Source of the DNA: Syncephalis plumigaleata
Lineage: Eukaryota > Zoopagomycota > Zoopagomycetes > Zoopagales > Piptocephalidaceae
NCBI GenBank assembly: GCA_025201365.1
Contig: JAIXMF010000013.1
Location: 558,001 to 622,000 of the forward strand
DNA length: 64,000 nt
Reading direction: 5' to 3'
Made by a program: the position numbers and the translations under genes. Shown piece by piece: positions 1 through 14,889 of the stretch; positions within the stretch are counted from its first letter, which is position 1, and each line of letters opens with the position of its first letter. Below the pieces are notes generated by a model. It searched no databases. It was not told the origin of the DNA and saw only the letters and a list, made by a program, of their open reading frames with translations.

Positions 1-1
1 A

Positions 2-673
2 CTAGTTAAGCGTGTAGAGGAAGTGAAGCAGGCGATGGAAAAATCGGATCATCACATAAAGAGAGTGGAGCAAATGGACGAACAATTTGATAAGCGTACA
101 GAAGAAGTGAAGCGGAGACAACTGGATCTAGACAATCGTACGAAAGAAGTTAAAGAGCAAAAGAAAGAATTTGATAAGCTTATAAAGGAAGTGAGGCTGA
201 AACAACTTGATCTAGACAATCGTACGGCGGAAGTGAAGAAGGCGGAGAAAGAGTCAGATAAGCGTATAAAAGAAGTGGAGCAACAGGAAAAAGAACTGGA
301 CATTAGGAAGAAAGAGTTGGATAGGCGAGAATTGCATTTGGTTGAAAAGCAAGTGACCAAGGATGCAGAGCACATTACGGAGAGGGTTAAGCTAAAGCTT
401 CGTGTTGAAGAATATTCAACAAAGCAAGAAGAGTACGACGCACTGATTGACGTTCTATCACGAGCATTATCAGACTATGGTAAATCTGCAAATTATGCAG
501 TAGAAGAATCGTATAGAAATAGCAGTATATTTAATCATTGTAAATGGACAGCCATGCACCAGCACCTTAGTGAAAATTATACATCTATTCGTAAATATTT
601 AGATGTCGAATTGATGTGTAATGATGTAGCTAAAGAGAAAAACCTTAAAGATACAGTAGTCCTTTACAAGTAG
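2..673 (+). CDS. Coiled-coil repeat protein, family member 1 (5' end cut by window edge)
   Basis: The frame is open from base 2 and has no clear ATG, so the gene starts before the window; 223 residues are visible. The first half is a highly charged coiled coil built from a 14-residue unit of the type LDNRTKEVxxQxxE, repeated with variation (LDNRTKEV, FDKLIKEV, LDNRTAEV, SDKRIKEV, LDIRKKEL). A non-repetitive domain of about 100 residues follows, with YSTKQEEYDALIDVLS, SDYGKSANYAVEE and NYTSIRKYL as landmarks, and ends at a TAG. The next gene repeats both parts in the same order, so the two are a tandem duplication; a third relative lies at 57.7-58.7 kb. I recognise no known family. A cytoskeletal or scaffold role is only a guess from the coiled coil. 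Confidence 0.75.
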   Translation, partial: LVKRVEEVKQAMEKSDHHIKRVEQMDEQFDKRTEEVKRRQLDLDNRTKEVKEQKKEFDKLIKEVRLKQLDLDNRTAEVKKAEKESDKRIKEVEQQEKELDIRKKELDRRELHLVEKQVTKDAEHITERVKLKLRVEEYSTKQEEYDALIDVLSRALSDYGKSANYAVEESYRNSSIFNHCKWTAMHQHLSENYTSIRKYLDVELMCNDVAKEKNLKDTVVLYK

Positions 674-856
674 AAGAATAATGATGATAATACGAGTTTT
701 TTTGTCAAATATGGAAGCAACAACTTAATGGCAATGGTGACCCACATATCTTGATTTCACCTACTAATTACCATTACTGGCTAATACGCAAGATTTTTTA
801 TTTTTTATTTACTCAATAAACAGCTTTTATTTATCTTTCATATCTATCTTCTTACC

Positions 857-1996
857 ATGTCTTCTCAGGTAGCGCACACTAAAGAAACAGCGTATGTAGT
901 TACTTACCGAGTGAATAAATAGGTAGAGCTATTGCGCTCAGTCGAATTCCTTATTTCGAAGGGAATTCAAACTACGAAGCAAGAAGTGACGAATGAGTTA
1001 AATTCAAAAGAAGAAAAACAGTCGGTGGATGAAACAATGCTTAATAAGATGCTACAGCTATTCGAAGAGAATGCACAGTTAAGAAATGAGCTACTTGCAT
1101 TGAAAGATGAACTACTTGCATCAAGAAATGAGCTGCTCACAGCGAAAGACGAGCAGATTAAATCGATGAAAACCATTGGTGAGCTGTGTTGCGAGAATGT
1201 TCAGCTAAAGGAGCAACTTGTCATGGCTAAAGAAACAATCAAGGAGCAAGCAAGTTGTATAAGTTTATTAGAAGAGGAGAGAAGTCAGCATCAGCAGGAA
1301 ATGAATAACATTATGCTTACTACGCAGCAACAATTATTGGATCATGCTACTAAACAGAGTGAAATCAACGATATGACGAAGCAGCTATGTCAAGCACAGG
1401 AAAGACATGTTAAAGTAGAAGAAAAACTTAGGCAGAGACAGCTGGAATTAGATAATCGTACGAAGGAGGTTGAACAGCAAGAAAGAAACCTAGACAATCG
1501 TGCGAACGAAGTTGAACAGCAAGAAGAGGAATTGGATGAGCGTACAGAAGAAGTGAAGCACCAGGAGGAGACATTAAATAATCGTATGGGGGAAGTAGCG
1601 CTACAAAGGATAAAGTTAGACAATAGGAAGAAAGAGTTGGATACGCGAGAACACCGTTTGAGTGAAGAGCAAGTGACCAGGAATTTACAACATATTGCGG
1701 AAAGGGTTAAGCTAAATACTCGTATTGATAAATATTCAACAAAGCAAAAGGAATACGATGCACTAATTGACGTTCTATCGCATGCATTATCAGACTATGG
1801 CAAACAAGCAAATTATGCAGTAGAAGAAACGAATAGAAATAGGAGTGAAGTTAATCATTGTAGATGGACAGCCATGCGCCAACACTTGGATGCAAATTAT
1901 ACATCTATTCGTCAATATTTATATAGCAACCTGAAGAATAGTGTATCTAGAGAGAAAAAGCTTAAAGATACAATAGTCGTTTACAAGTATTATTAA
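857..1996 (+). CDS. Coiled-coil repeat protein, family member 2
   Basis: The large exon (923-1996) has no ATG near its 5' end and is closed upstream by a stop at 920-922. I therefore infer a 12-base first exon (857-868, coding MSSQ), a 54-base intron ending in AAATAG, and a phase-0 join to VELLRSVEF; the protein would be 361 residues. Residues from about 45 to 265 are coiled coil, first with LRNELLALKDELL-type heptads, then 14-residue units (LDNRTKEVEQQERN, LDNRANEVEQQEEE, LDERTEEVKHQEET). The C-terminal 100 residues closely match the upstream gene (YDALIDVLSHALSDYGK, NYTSIRQYL). Only 260 bases separate the two genes. The function is unknown. The tiny first exon is the least certain part. Confidence 0.75.
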
Positions 1997-2212
1997 AGCA
2001 CACCATCAGGCAAGAAGACGACTAGTTGATCTTGTATGCAATAAAACTACATTAGCAAATCATACTTTTACCATAACTAGTAGTAACATAGAACACATTA
2101 TGTAATCTTAATAACAATATTTATTGGTAATCTTCTTTTCGGTATTTAGTAGCAGTATATGAATGGAATGAACTAGTTTAGACTGACTTTTACTTCTTCA
2201 TCGCTACTCTCG

Positions 2213-5200
2213 TTATAAAACACGTAAAAAGCCACATGCTTCCAGCAGGAATTTAGAGAGTATTTGGTAAAAGTCGGCTACTACGGTAGCTTTAAGATGG
2301 GCTGGCATAGTCATGGGTACCGCTTCATTCAAGATGCTGAATGAGCTTAATAGTCGCTGTTGTAGCTCGGCATTAGATTGTTGATTAACAATGATTTGTA
2401 CAAGTTCCTCAAATTTCGCCTAATAATAATAATAGTAATAATAATAAAGATGTGAGTTGTCGAGCAATCCTACATAATTATTATACACTTACACGTTGCG
2501 TACAAATAAGTGGATAGAGTGCCTCACTAGCGGATTTTATCAAACCTGGATCCATATCCTTGAACACGAGACATTGCAAGATGGCTTGTAGAAAGTCATT
2601 TAGTGAAGCGGCAAATGCCATCACCTTCTCCTCGTGTCCTTCTTGTCGTTGATGTGCATAATGCAATGCTAGTGTACGAATCGATGATAGTGCCCATTGT
2701 GATACCTCATGAACAGGAGTAAATCGACAATAGCAAATGTTAAGGATTACAATATATGGATTAGTAATGATTATGATAATGAATAGATGCACAATAAGGA
2801 TATTGATCGATACCGAATTTCAAGGATTGTAGAATACTCTCTACAATAGCAGTTGGCATAGTAACTAGTCGATCATACTGCAACTCAACAAGATCGGAAA
2901 TGAATTGCATGTATCGTGTACAAATACGTGGATGCTATATAACAAATGAATTAACATGCATGTGTATATATAGCAATGATCACTTTCGTTCAATTATTGC
3001 TTACCTTTAACATCTCCGTATCGATGGCGGGCACTAGTACACCGAGTCCAAAGAAGACAACTTCCACTACATTACCTGACTCGGTTTTGGAGGAATCATC
3101 TTCTATATATACAAACATGAAAATGATGAGTTATTCAAATCATCCCAATTACTCGATTAACTCACCAAATCCACTTAATTCTGTAGCCAATAGATTGGAT
3201 AGCATATCGATCAGTTTAATAATGTCCTGATACGGTTCACTTTCATCATGTTCAGCTATTGTTCGCTTGCGTCCTATTGAATAAATATTAATATAAATAA
3301 ATAAACAAATAAATACTTTGTAATAACTACCATGATTGACTTCATCGTAAGCTTTTAATAATTCAATTACCACTTGACAAACTACAGCGGATGTATCATT
3401 TGGTAGTCGATCAAATTCCTATAACAAAGCCGTACTAAGTACATTGTCGATATCAAATGACGTTACTTAATTGTTACTTACAAAGTTTTCGAATAATGAT
3501 GCAAAGAAGCCTAGTATATCTGTTATCATTTCGGGAGAGTGTCGGTAAACACGCACCAATTCCACCATGGATTGAAAGTATTGCGAGCAGAATTGATAAA
3601 CGAGATTTGCATTAGTAGTGCCCATTGCTTGAGCAAATCCATCCAACATCTAGTGGTATTGATAGTAGTAATAACAATTCAGTATCATACTATGTGGGAT
3701 ATTATCGTGTATAATAAGCAATCATACCTCAATCATACTGCGAACATTCTCGGTAATATTCGAATGTTGATGGATTTGTATGAAATCCGGTCGTTTTATC
3801 GTAGCCATACAGCGTTTCTATTCCATATCTCGCATTAATTTGACTACACTCCTCTAATAGCATGATGTCCACTTACATTAATGACATCCATAAGTAGATT
3901 CGCGTAATAGTCTCGCTTGGTAGCATTCTGTGAAAATAAGATGATCCTTGATAAAACACAGATAATCTCGCTACAATTATACGTTAGACATTATTAGTGC
4001 CATTATTATACCATAATTACCTATGGAACATTTCGGGTAATTGTTCAATTTGCGTTGTCATTAATGACATCAATTCCGTGAATGTATCTATTTAGTAAAT
4101 GTGTTAGTTTAATAATTACAAATTACTACTTCATAGTCATTGCAGTACCTATATCAAGTAGTTGTTCACGAAGTATTGCACTATTGGCAAATGCATTCAA
4201 CAGGCGAATAATCTATAAGTAATTGCAATGATTAGCTATCATTTATAATGACTTCGTTGACTAGTAGTAGATATACCTGAGTGAGTACATCGGGTTCAGC
4301 ATTCCATAGAATAAGATGTCGATGCGTCAAACGAATTAGCGTAGCTAGCACTTGTTCGCCTTGTCCGCCTTTTTCACGTTCACCGAATGCTTGAATTAAA
4401 TTACGACTAGTTCATATTGTTATTATCATCTATTCGTATTGCTGCATATGTGCCTATTTGCTATCTTACCTTACTAGCGTGTTGTAGTCATTTTCTTTGA
4501 TAAAGAAATAGGTTTTGACGCATCGTTCAAGACACCAGAAAAGTGTTTCCATCACTAATGGACTACAATGAGATGCCTAAGCATCGTATAAATGTAAGAT
4601 AGACAAGTTTGATTAGCATTATTAGCATTTACCTCGGCAGAATTAGGATTGAGAGCAAACATATTGGTAAGATTAAGTACTAAATGGATGAGTTGCACTA
4701 CTTGATCACCATCAGGTCCATTAATGGCCTATATTAATAGTAGCAATAGTAGCCTAGTGTTAGTGTATTCAATAGATTACTTGTTGTCATGATGGTAATG
4801 TACCTGTGAATTGGATAGTTTCAAAAATGCAACAGGTACAGTTGGATATTCACCATCACCAGCATCGGCGAGTACAAACCCAACGATCATTAATAGCCAA
4901 TGTGTGTGTTCATGAAGAAATTGTAAGAATTGATCTAGTGTCAGTCAATAATGAATGATTAACAGAGCATATTATTATTACGACAAGATCTGCTACTTAC
5001 GCTGATCTTCCGAACTGGTAGCTGATTCCAAGAAGGGTGCTAATCGTGACATACGATCTGATAGTAAACGATGGATTGCCGTCAAGGAGTAATGCGGAAC
5101 AAGACGTGCTAAACGAGCAATACCCACTAGTTGATCACCGAATACATCCTAGTAAACATGACATATTACTAAATGTCTATGCTACCATTATTACTTATCT

Positions 5201-7232
5201 GTATTACTAGTTACCTGATCTTTGAATCCTGAATCTTCATCATCGCTATCATTATCATCCATGGCGTATTTCGCTGCCTCCATACGTGTCTCCAAATAGG
5301 TATCGATTACATGCTGACAAACACTTTCTAGGAATTTCGTCAAAGCAATTCGATCCTCACGATAATTGGCAACGGTTCCCGATTCTAATTTCTCCTCATT
5401 AATCAATGGTAGATAAGTGCTACTACCTAGTGAATAGTATTAGTAAACAAACATGATTAATCTAACAAATGACTCACTTAGTCTAATCCACATGTTCAAT
5501 AGTTCATCGAATGCCTCGGTGTTCCAACCATTTTCTGTCTCGCTCACTGTATCACGTAGACATTGCACGGTTAGTTTGGCCGCCTCACTCATGGTACGGT
5601 AGAATCCTTCTATTTCGCACAATAAAGTAACTGAGACCTTGCTAACTAGTCGTTGCATCATTTGACACAGTCCAAGTAGATAGGGACCATGGCTGTCGTG
5701 ATGTTTCGGAATAGACGGTTGACTATAGAACAGCGAATGTTAAAGAAGAAGTAAACATATATATATAACTGTTGACATGATGAACTACACTTACATGGCA
5801 ATTAGTTTCTCATAGCCACGCATCATTACTGAGGCATAATTGAGAGCGGTAGTATCACCGTCAATGACCGCGCCATGAAGACCCGACAGTTGCACCAAGC
5901 ATTGTCTAGCTCGATGCGCAGTATCCTCGTCATGTCGCAATATATCGTATGCCTAGTGCAATACGTATTAGTCAATAATACAATAGATCCAGCCCATGCT
6001 TTTACTGCTTACTTCAAAGAAAAACGAGAGTACTGCAGTGTCGAGCAATGTATCTCGCCATGATAACGGGAAATCCGGTGTCTCTCCCATGACTTCCTGA
6101 TCAGACACGGCAGACTCACGCGATAAAGTAAAACGACGTCCTATGATTATTATCGTTCATCAATCATCACTTCATTGTAAGTATCATCATCATCGCGATT
6201 CACTTACGTTGCGTGAAATCCCAAGAGAACACTTTCTCTAGCAGTAGTGTGCCATAGCGAAGTGCATTATTTACTTGACGTCCTTGTATCTCCTGATGCA
6301 TCACTCGTAGAATCGATTGGAATATACGAAGTAGCCATTCCTCCGTAAATGTGACCTTACACTCTTGATGATAATGCAGAGTAAGTCCGATACGACTTGC
6401 CTTTGACGAGGAGAACTCATCTAGCAATGCATTGTATAGTGCCAATGCCACCAATCGATGATGGCCAGTGGTGGTTTGCATTAGATTTTCTGCCTGCGAA
6501 AATACTTGCTCACGCTCCGGTGATGCCAAGTCCATCCAACTACGCTTAAGAATAACCGCGTATACCTAAGTAGATCGCGTATATCATTCAGTATAACAGA
6601 ACAGCATAGACTAGAATAAATAAATAAACAGCGCTACTCACATGTAATAATTGTTCGCGTACGAATCGTTCCAAACTATCATGTAGCGTATTCATCGATT
6701 AGCATTCATCCAGTATAGTTTCAATATTATTGTCATGTCACTTACTTTTCATGTTCGCAGCATAGTCCTAGTAGATAGTCGCGTACTCCTATCACATCCT
6801 GTTTGCTTAGGAGTGCATAGTCGCGTACCAATGCCTCACGAATAGCAAGTGCAGTATGAAATTGCACGAGTGGCGTGGTTGTATGCTCTATCAATGTGTA
6901 CACGAGTGTTAACGTCATTCATATTACTTGTTCTACTTTCAAGGAGAATAGCATGCGGTGATATGCAATAGGAGAGAGGGAGGGCTACCTACCAAGGACA
7001 TAACGGCAAACAGGTAGAATGTTGGGTGTACGCTTGAATTCAATCAACACTTTCTCCGCGGCAGCTTGTTTGGCAGGAAACTGCAGGAGGAAAAAAACAA
7101 GATGCGTATGCACCGTGTATGTGGAGGTGTCACCTAAGTAAGTCTGGATTTGGTACGCGTGGTTCGTCATTGACCTACCTGAAAGTCTGCACACGCTGTT
7201 TCAAGTTGCTGTAGAATCAAGTTGTAATCCAT
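2213..7232 (-). CDS. XPO4: Exportin-4 (importin-beta family nuclear export receptor)
   Basis: This HEAT-repeat karyopherin exports cargo such as eIF5A and Smad3 with Ran-GTP in animals. The call rests on the N-terminal exons: the start MDYNLILQQLETACADF, then KQAAAEKVLIEF and PVCRYVLG (6993-7080), and especially ALYNALLDEFSSSKASRIGL and LEKVFSWDF at 6200-6535. These follow the animal XPO4 order of ALLSEFSSSSKTSNIGL then QVLSWNF. The gene is split into many exons by introns of about 50-90 bases, with good GTAAGT or GTAGGT donors. The last exon codes for FEELVQIIVNQQSNAELQQR and ends ACGFLRVL at a TAA. Expected length is about 1,100 residues. I noticed no frame break. Budding yeast lacks this protein, which fits a lineage outside that group. 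The neighbouring P-loop gene is divergent. Confidence 0.88.
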
Positions 7233-8283
7233 GCTAAACGAACGAGAGTAGCGTGTAGTAGACAAGAGAAAGAGAGAAAAGAAACCTATTCCTCGCTGAG
7301 TTGCATTGTACGCACACACAAAGATGACTCTCTAAATGTGGTAATTAATCTCATATTAAGTAACCCGACACAAATGATGACATGTATAACCTATGACCAT
7401 TGCTACAGGTAACAACAGCAATAACAGTAATAAATGATAGGGTTTATCATGAGTACTATAGTCATATGCATTATACATGCACTATATTGTCTTGAAACTA
7501 GAGGTACTCATTGTTATTCCGTATGTTACTGCAACTACCGAATAATAATGACGATGAAGAAGCAGACGTCTACATGCATTAAACAATAGCTAAAACATCG
7601 CCTACTTGTTCCTTTATTCTAATTGTCTTTGCCATAGCAAGTATCATCATAGCTGCAACCCTGAATGTACTATATCAAACAAGTGCTGCAGCTATAATAG
7701 CAATGATTGCTACCATTGTTAATGCATGCTAACAAAAAGCAGGAATGGTCATCAATGACATACACATATACACATATACGCACATACGCACATACGCACA
7801 TACGCACGCACGCACGCACTAGCCTATGCAACTTATTACCACATGCTTATGGTTGTCCTTGACCCAACCCACAACAATTCATACACGCAGGCACAGGCGC
7901 ATAAACACAGACACTAACGCTCACACGCATGCTAGGACACATGATGTTGATAAACAGGTTCATCATCTCGCATACATGTGTGCGTATCCCTTTGCTGTGT
8001 ACAATTCTTTTAGTTCACGATAGATGGCACGACCTGACTTGGTTCATCGGTCACACTATTTAGATATCAAGGTAGATATGACATCTTGGCAATTCTCGTA
8101 TTTACATACATACTTGCTTACTTTTGTTTGTTTCTTCTTCTTCTTCCATCACTTTGTTATTCTTTGCTCGTCCTACGTACCTACCTACGTACCTACCTAC
8201 CTATTCGTCTACTCTTTCGGACACTCGATTTGTCTGCTTGTTTATTCAATCTGTTCGATTAACGTCACTGCTAGTTTATCGTT
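7233..8283. other. Intergenic region between divergent genes
   Basis: About 1.05 kb separates the XPO4 start from the P-loop gene. It contains a CA-rich microsatellite near 7.76-7.82 kb and a pyrimidine-rich stretch at about 8110-8220 with GTACCTAC repeats. Short open stretches here are low-complexity and show no protein-like features. It probably holds both promoters. Confidence 0.5.
7759..7820. repeat. ACATACGC-type microsatellite
   Basis: Imperfect tandem units of ACACATAT change into GCACATAC and then GCAC. This is a simple-sequence repeat with alternating purine and pyrimidine, in noncoding DNA. Confidence 0.85.
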
Positions 8284-8943
8284 ATGGTCTTACCACTTGT
8301 CGCGGCCGAGTCGCGCTACAGCAATGTATCCAAAGGCAGCTGCAATATGAGCTTCGCTTATAGTTATGAGCTACCCCCATGTCGAATGATTATCGTAGGC
8401 AATGGATGTGCCGGTAAAGAGAAGCTGGCATCTAATCTTTCACGGCTACTGCGTCAGCCGCAAATCGATCTAAGCGCTATTTGTCCCGAGGAGACGCCTC
8501 GTGGCCAATACGCCGAAGAGACCGCCCTGCAAATCCAGTTGATCCTGGACGCACACGACGACGGCTGGGTGACGCACGGCAACTTTTACGCCTGGCGTCC
8601 TCTTATGTGGACTCGTGCCGACACACTGATATGGCTCGACTACTCGTTGTGGCATGTCGTCTGTCGTACGGCATGGCGTGGTTTCCGTTCATTATTCAAA
8701 ATCAATCGCAAGAAGCTATTTAAGAATACGTGGACCCGTCGACCAAATTTCAAATGGTTTTCCGGTCTAACCGCCGTTAAACACGCGATCAAGCTTCATT
8801 GTCAACTAAGAAACGAATACCCCATGATTATCGGTAATTATCCTCGTTTATGTGTCTATCGATTTAGATCACCACGAGAAACGGCTCAATGGTTCGAGCA
8901 ACTCGAGCTGGCCTACGATCTACGTGGTATCGTTGATTTATAA
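8284..8943 (+). CDS. P-loop nucleotide kinase-like protein (FlaR / adenylate-kinase-like)
   Basis: A single exon codes for 219 residues. The core resembles bacterial FlaR or DNA-topology-modulation-type P-loop proteins: MIIVGNGCAGKEKLASNLS (residues about 32-50), then GWVTHGNFYAW, RADTLIWLDYSLWHVVCR and a basic arginine- and lysine-rich lid region before the C-terminal helix. In that family the order is P-loop, WVxDGNY, RADTVIWLD, RxxxR. The P-loop is unusual: the Ser/Thr after GK is replaced by Glu (GCAGKEK), which would weaken Mg-phosphate binding, so activity is doubtful. ATG at 8284 is the longest start; ATGs at 8347 and 8377 are alternatives nearer the P-loop. The family is common in bacteria, so ancient transfer is possible. 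The substrate is unknown. Confidence 0.7.
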   Translation: MVLPLVAAESRYSNVSKGSCNMSFAYSYELPPCRMIIVGNGCAGKEKLASNLSRLLRQPQIDLSAICPEETPRGQYAEETALQIQLILDAHDDGWVTHGNFYAWRPLMWTRADTLIWLDYSLWHVVCRTAWRGFRSLFKINRKKLFKNTWTRRPNFKWFSGLTAVKHAIKLHCQLRNEYPMIIGNYPRLCVYRFRSPRETAQWFEQLELAYDLRGIVDL

Positions 8944-9373
8944 TGTATTCTTAACAAAAGCTGGCTAGTCTGTTGTCACTCTTGTGTAGATAGTCTATAT
9001 TATTATTATTATTATTATCGCTTAGTGACATTGATAATGCTGTTATGTTGCACATTCGTTCTTCTTTGTTTCTTTTCCTTTTCTCTTTTTGAATTCCTAT
9101 CCTTTCAGCTTCACGTCATGTGTGCATGCATGCATGTATGCTAAAGCTTCCTTGTATCATTGTATCTTGTAAAGATATTTTTAGCGGGCCTATTCTTCAT
9201 ATGTTTCCTACTCTCCTTGCTTGATCTTATTATTATTTTTGCTCACTAAATTATTACTGAACTATACACGATTAACCTATAATAAATATCATCATCATCA
9301 TCATTATCATCATCTAGTAGAAATGTTATTGATTTATTGTAATAAACGCGGTCACAAATCAAGATGATGCTTA
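8944..9373. other. Convergent intergenic region
   Basis: This stretch lies between the ends of the P-loop gene and the phosphoglucomutase gene. It is AT-rich with ATT and ATC simple repeats (9001-9019, 9290-9315). ATAA and AATAAA-like strings on both strands may serve as 3'-end signals. I see no gene here. Confidence 0.5.
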
Positions 9374-12400
<3,027 letters not shown>

Positions 12401-14722
12401 TTATGCAATACCACCCTCCACTCGACTAATAATATCCTCGCATAGCTTCATCAAATCTTCATTCTCTTTTGTTTTAGTCGCTACTAAACTTTCCAATTGC
12501 TTTACTTGTACTTCAGCCTTAAGATTCGTTGCCTGTAGTGAATCAACCTTCTTCTTATATTCTGCACGCATTTCTTTTAATGTTACATTTGCACTATTAA
12601 ACAAACAAGCAAGCTGTTACAATATTCAATCATGTAATTAATAAACTAATCCACTTACTGTTCCAATTGTGCTTCTGCGTGTTCTTCCAACTTATCAAAT
12701 CGTTCCTTATAAATTAGATTGTCCGATTTTAGTGTCTCTATCATCTTGCGTAGATTCTCTTGCTCCTAATCATTACAACAACATATTAATAAACAGGTAA
12801 TCAATTGCTCATTCATTACCTTTTGCATTTTCTCATTCTCCGATTTACGCATTTCATATCGTTTCTTTAACTCTTCAAATGCTTGTTCTACTTTAGTGAC
12901 ATGATCCTGTAATAGATCACGTTCCTCTGTAATGATCGCCATATTGGTCGAGTAGTTGGCTCGTTCCTTTTTAGCATCATCTAATTAGAGTAATCAATAT
13001 CATAAGTGCATGCATATATTCATTGCTTTGACTTCTTACTAATCATTCGATTCATTGTCGTTTCAAACTCGTTCATAATGGTTTCCATTTGTTGTTTCGT
13101 TTTTGTCTCCTTCGAGAGTGCATTCTGATATTGTTCCAATTCATGACGCACCTTTGCTATCTGTTCCTCGGCCTAATGTCATGTTATTATCATATAGCAA
13201 TATATGCATATGTATGCCTATTCACTCACCTCTGCTTCTGCTTTCGCACGTATCATTTCAACATCTCGTTCGGAATAGGTGGGTGCACTGCGTGGTGTGG
13301 CAAATTCAAAGCTCAAATCTAACACGGATAGCTTTGGTGTCGTTCGATTTAAGCGTGTTCTTCGTGCTGTTAGTTGCTCCTGTAGCTTTATACGTTGTGG
13401 CATTGGTGTCTCAAATTGTAACATCCAATCCGATTGATCCTTCTTCACTGTTGCTGTATTAGATGGTTTCGGTGTCACTTCTTTAGTCGATTTAGTTGGA
13501 CTAGTCATCTCTTTAGTATCGGCTAATGGATCAAATTCACTAATCGATGTCAATACTTGATCATCCAAATTGCGAGGTGGAGGAGTTTCCTGAGCCATTG
13601 CACGTACAGCAACGGGTGTAGCCGTAACTTCCACTGCATTTACATCATTGTCATCTTTACATAATGATTCTGCGGTATCTGTATCTTTCGTAGATGATGT
13701 GCTTGATGATGGTTTAACAGGTGTAAGTATTTGATATCCAGCTGTCGAATTAGTCTTGATGGCAATGGGACCTGTGTTCTCTGTCGTACTTGTAGGTGAC
13801 ATCATAGTGCATTGATTATCATTATTCAACTCTGTACTTGTATCTCCATTAGAGGTGGTTGTTGCAGACATATCTGATTTGTTAATGTCATTCAATGAAT
13901 TACTATGTTCTACAGATGTAGTATCACTAGTCGATGTATCAACTTCTTGATGATGACTACTACTATTATAGCTTGTTCCTGCTACTGCTAAAGTGCTACT
14001 ATCATCTTCTGTATTCACTATGTTATTCTCTGATGTATCAATCGCTGTCTTATAGGACTCTGAAGAGAATGATGCCAAATTACGCTCCATTATATCACTA
14101 ATTGACATTGAGGATGATGATGATGATGCAGTCGCTGTAGTATTAGTCGTGTCTACCAATGGTGATATGACTGTGCTTGTTCGTTTCGACGCTAATGGCG
14201 AGCTATTCAGGAATAAACAAGATGCGGGACTATCCAGTACAATAGGCGATTGTGCTGTACCGAATATATGTTCGCGTAGATCGGATATATCATGACTATG
14301 ATCGATATTACTAATGGGCGATGTCACTTCTGACTCAGTAGATGGCAGCGTTGTTTGCGTAGTTGATCTTGTTGGCACGGGACTGTTCATTACTTTGTTG
14401 GAAGTAGTGGCCATACAGTATCATCAATGTTGGTATTACTTGATTCTTCGGATAGACGCGCTCGTTTACTAGTAGACGAAGGATTGGACGCGTATTGTCA
14501 GCGTCATTCTGACCAACTTGATTCTCCTTGTTCACCTCTTCACTAGCTGGTCGTTTAGGTGTTACCTAGATCGTGCAAGTATCAAGTAAGTAATCGCGTC
14601 ATTGCTATGATATCTACTTACAGTTGATGTAGTTGACGTGTCACATACTGATTTACTCTCTTCTTTTCCACTGTAGTATTACTAACTAGAGTAGATACAA
14701 GTGGTTTACGTGATTCCTCCAT
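12401..14722 (-). CDS. TACC-domain protein (spindle/centrosomal coiled-coil)
   Basis: The C-terminal exons are a continuous coiled coil ending in TKTKENEDLMKLCEDIISR, which matches the end of animal TACC proteins (TKENEELTRICDDLISKM). TACC-family proteins bind microtubule plus ends with XMAP215/Alp14 and act at spindle poles; Alp7/Mia1 is the fission-yeast example. The long upstream exon (about 13230-14414) is disordered and rich in Ser and Thr, with ETPPPRN and FETPMPQRIKLQEQ-like Ser/Thr-Pro sites that could be CDK targets. A first exon with ATG at 14722 (MEESRKPLVSTLVSN) and an exon containing KRPASEEVNKENQ look genuine. The joins are unclear, because near 14440-14500 coding sense moves to another frame (SNPSSTSKRARLSEESSN). 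The 5' structure is therefore tentative. Confidence 0.8.
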
Positions 14723-14889
14723 AGTAGCTAGTCTTCTTTGTTGTTATAAAGTGAATAGACAGTGTAATCTTTCCTCAAACGTATCAAACAAGATAAAAGA
14801 GTAAATGTGTATGAAAAAGACACGAAACCCATTTTGTTTATTTACTATTTACTATTTATTTACATTACACCTTCTAATAGAATGAGTAA

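Noticed and set aside
7826-8350. Plus-strand open frames ahead of the P-loop gene
   Set aside because: Derived from CA-rich and TACC-repeat DNA; no protein-like features and they overlap in different frames.
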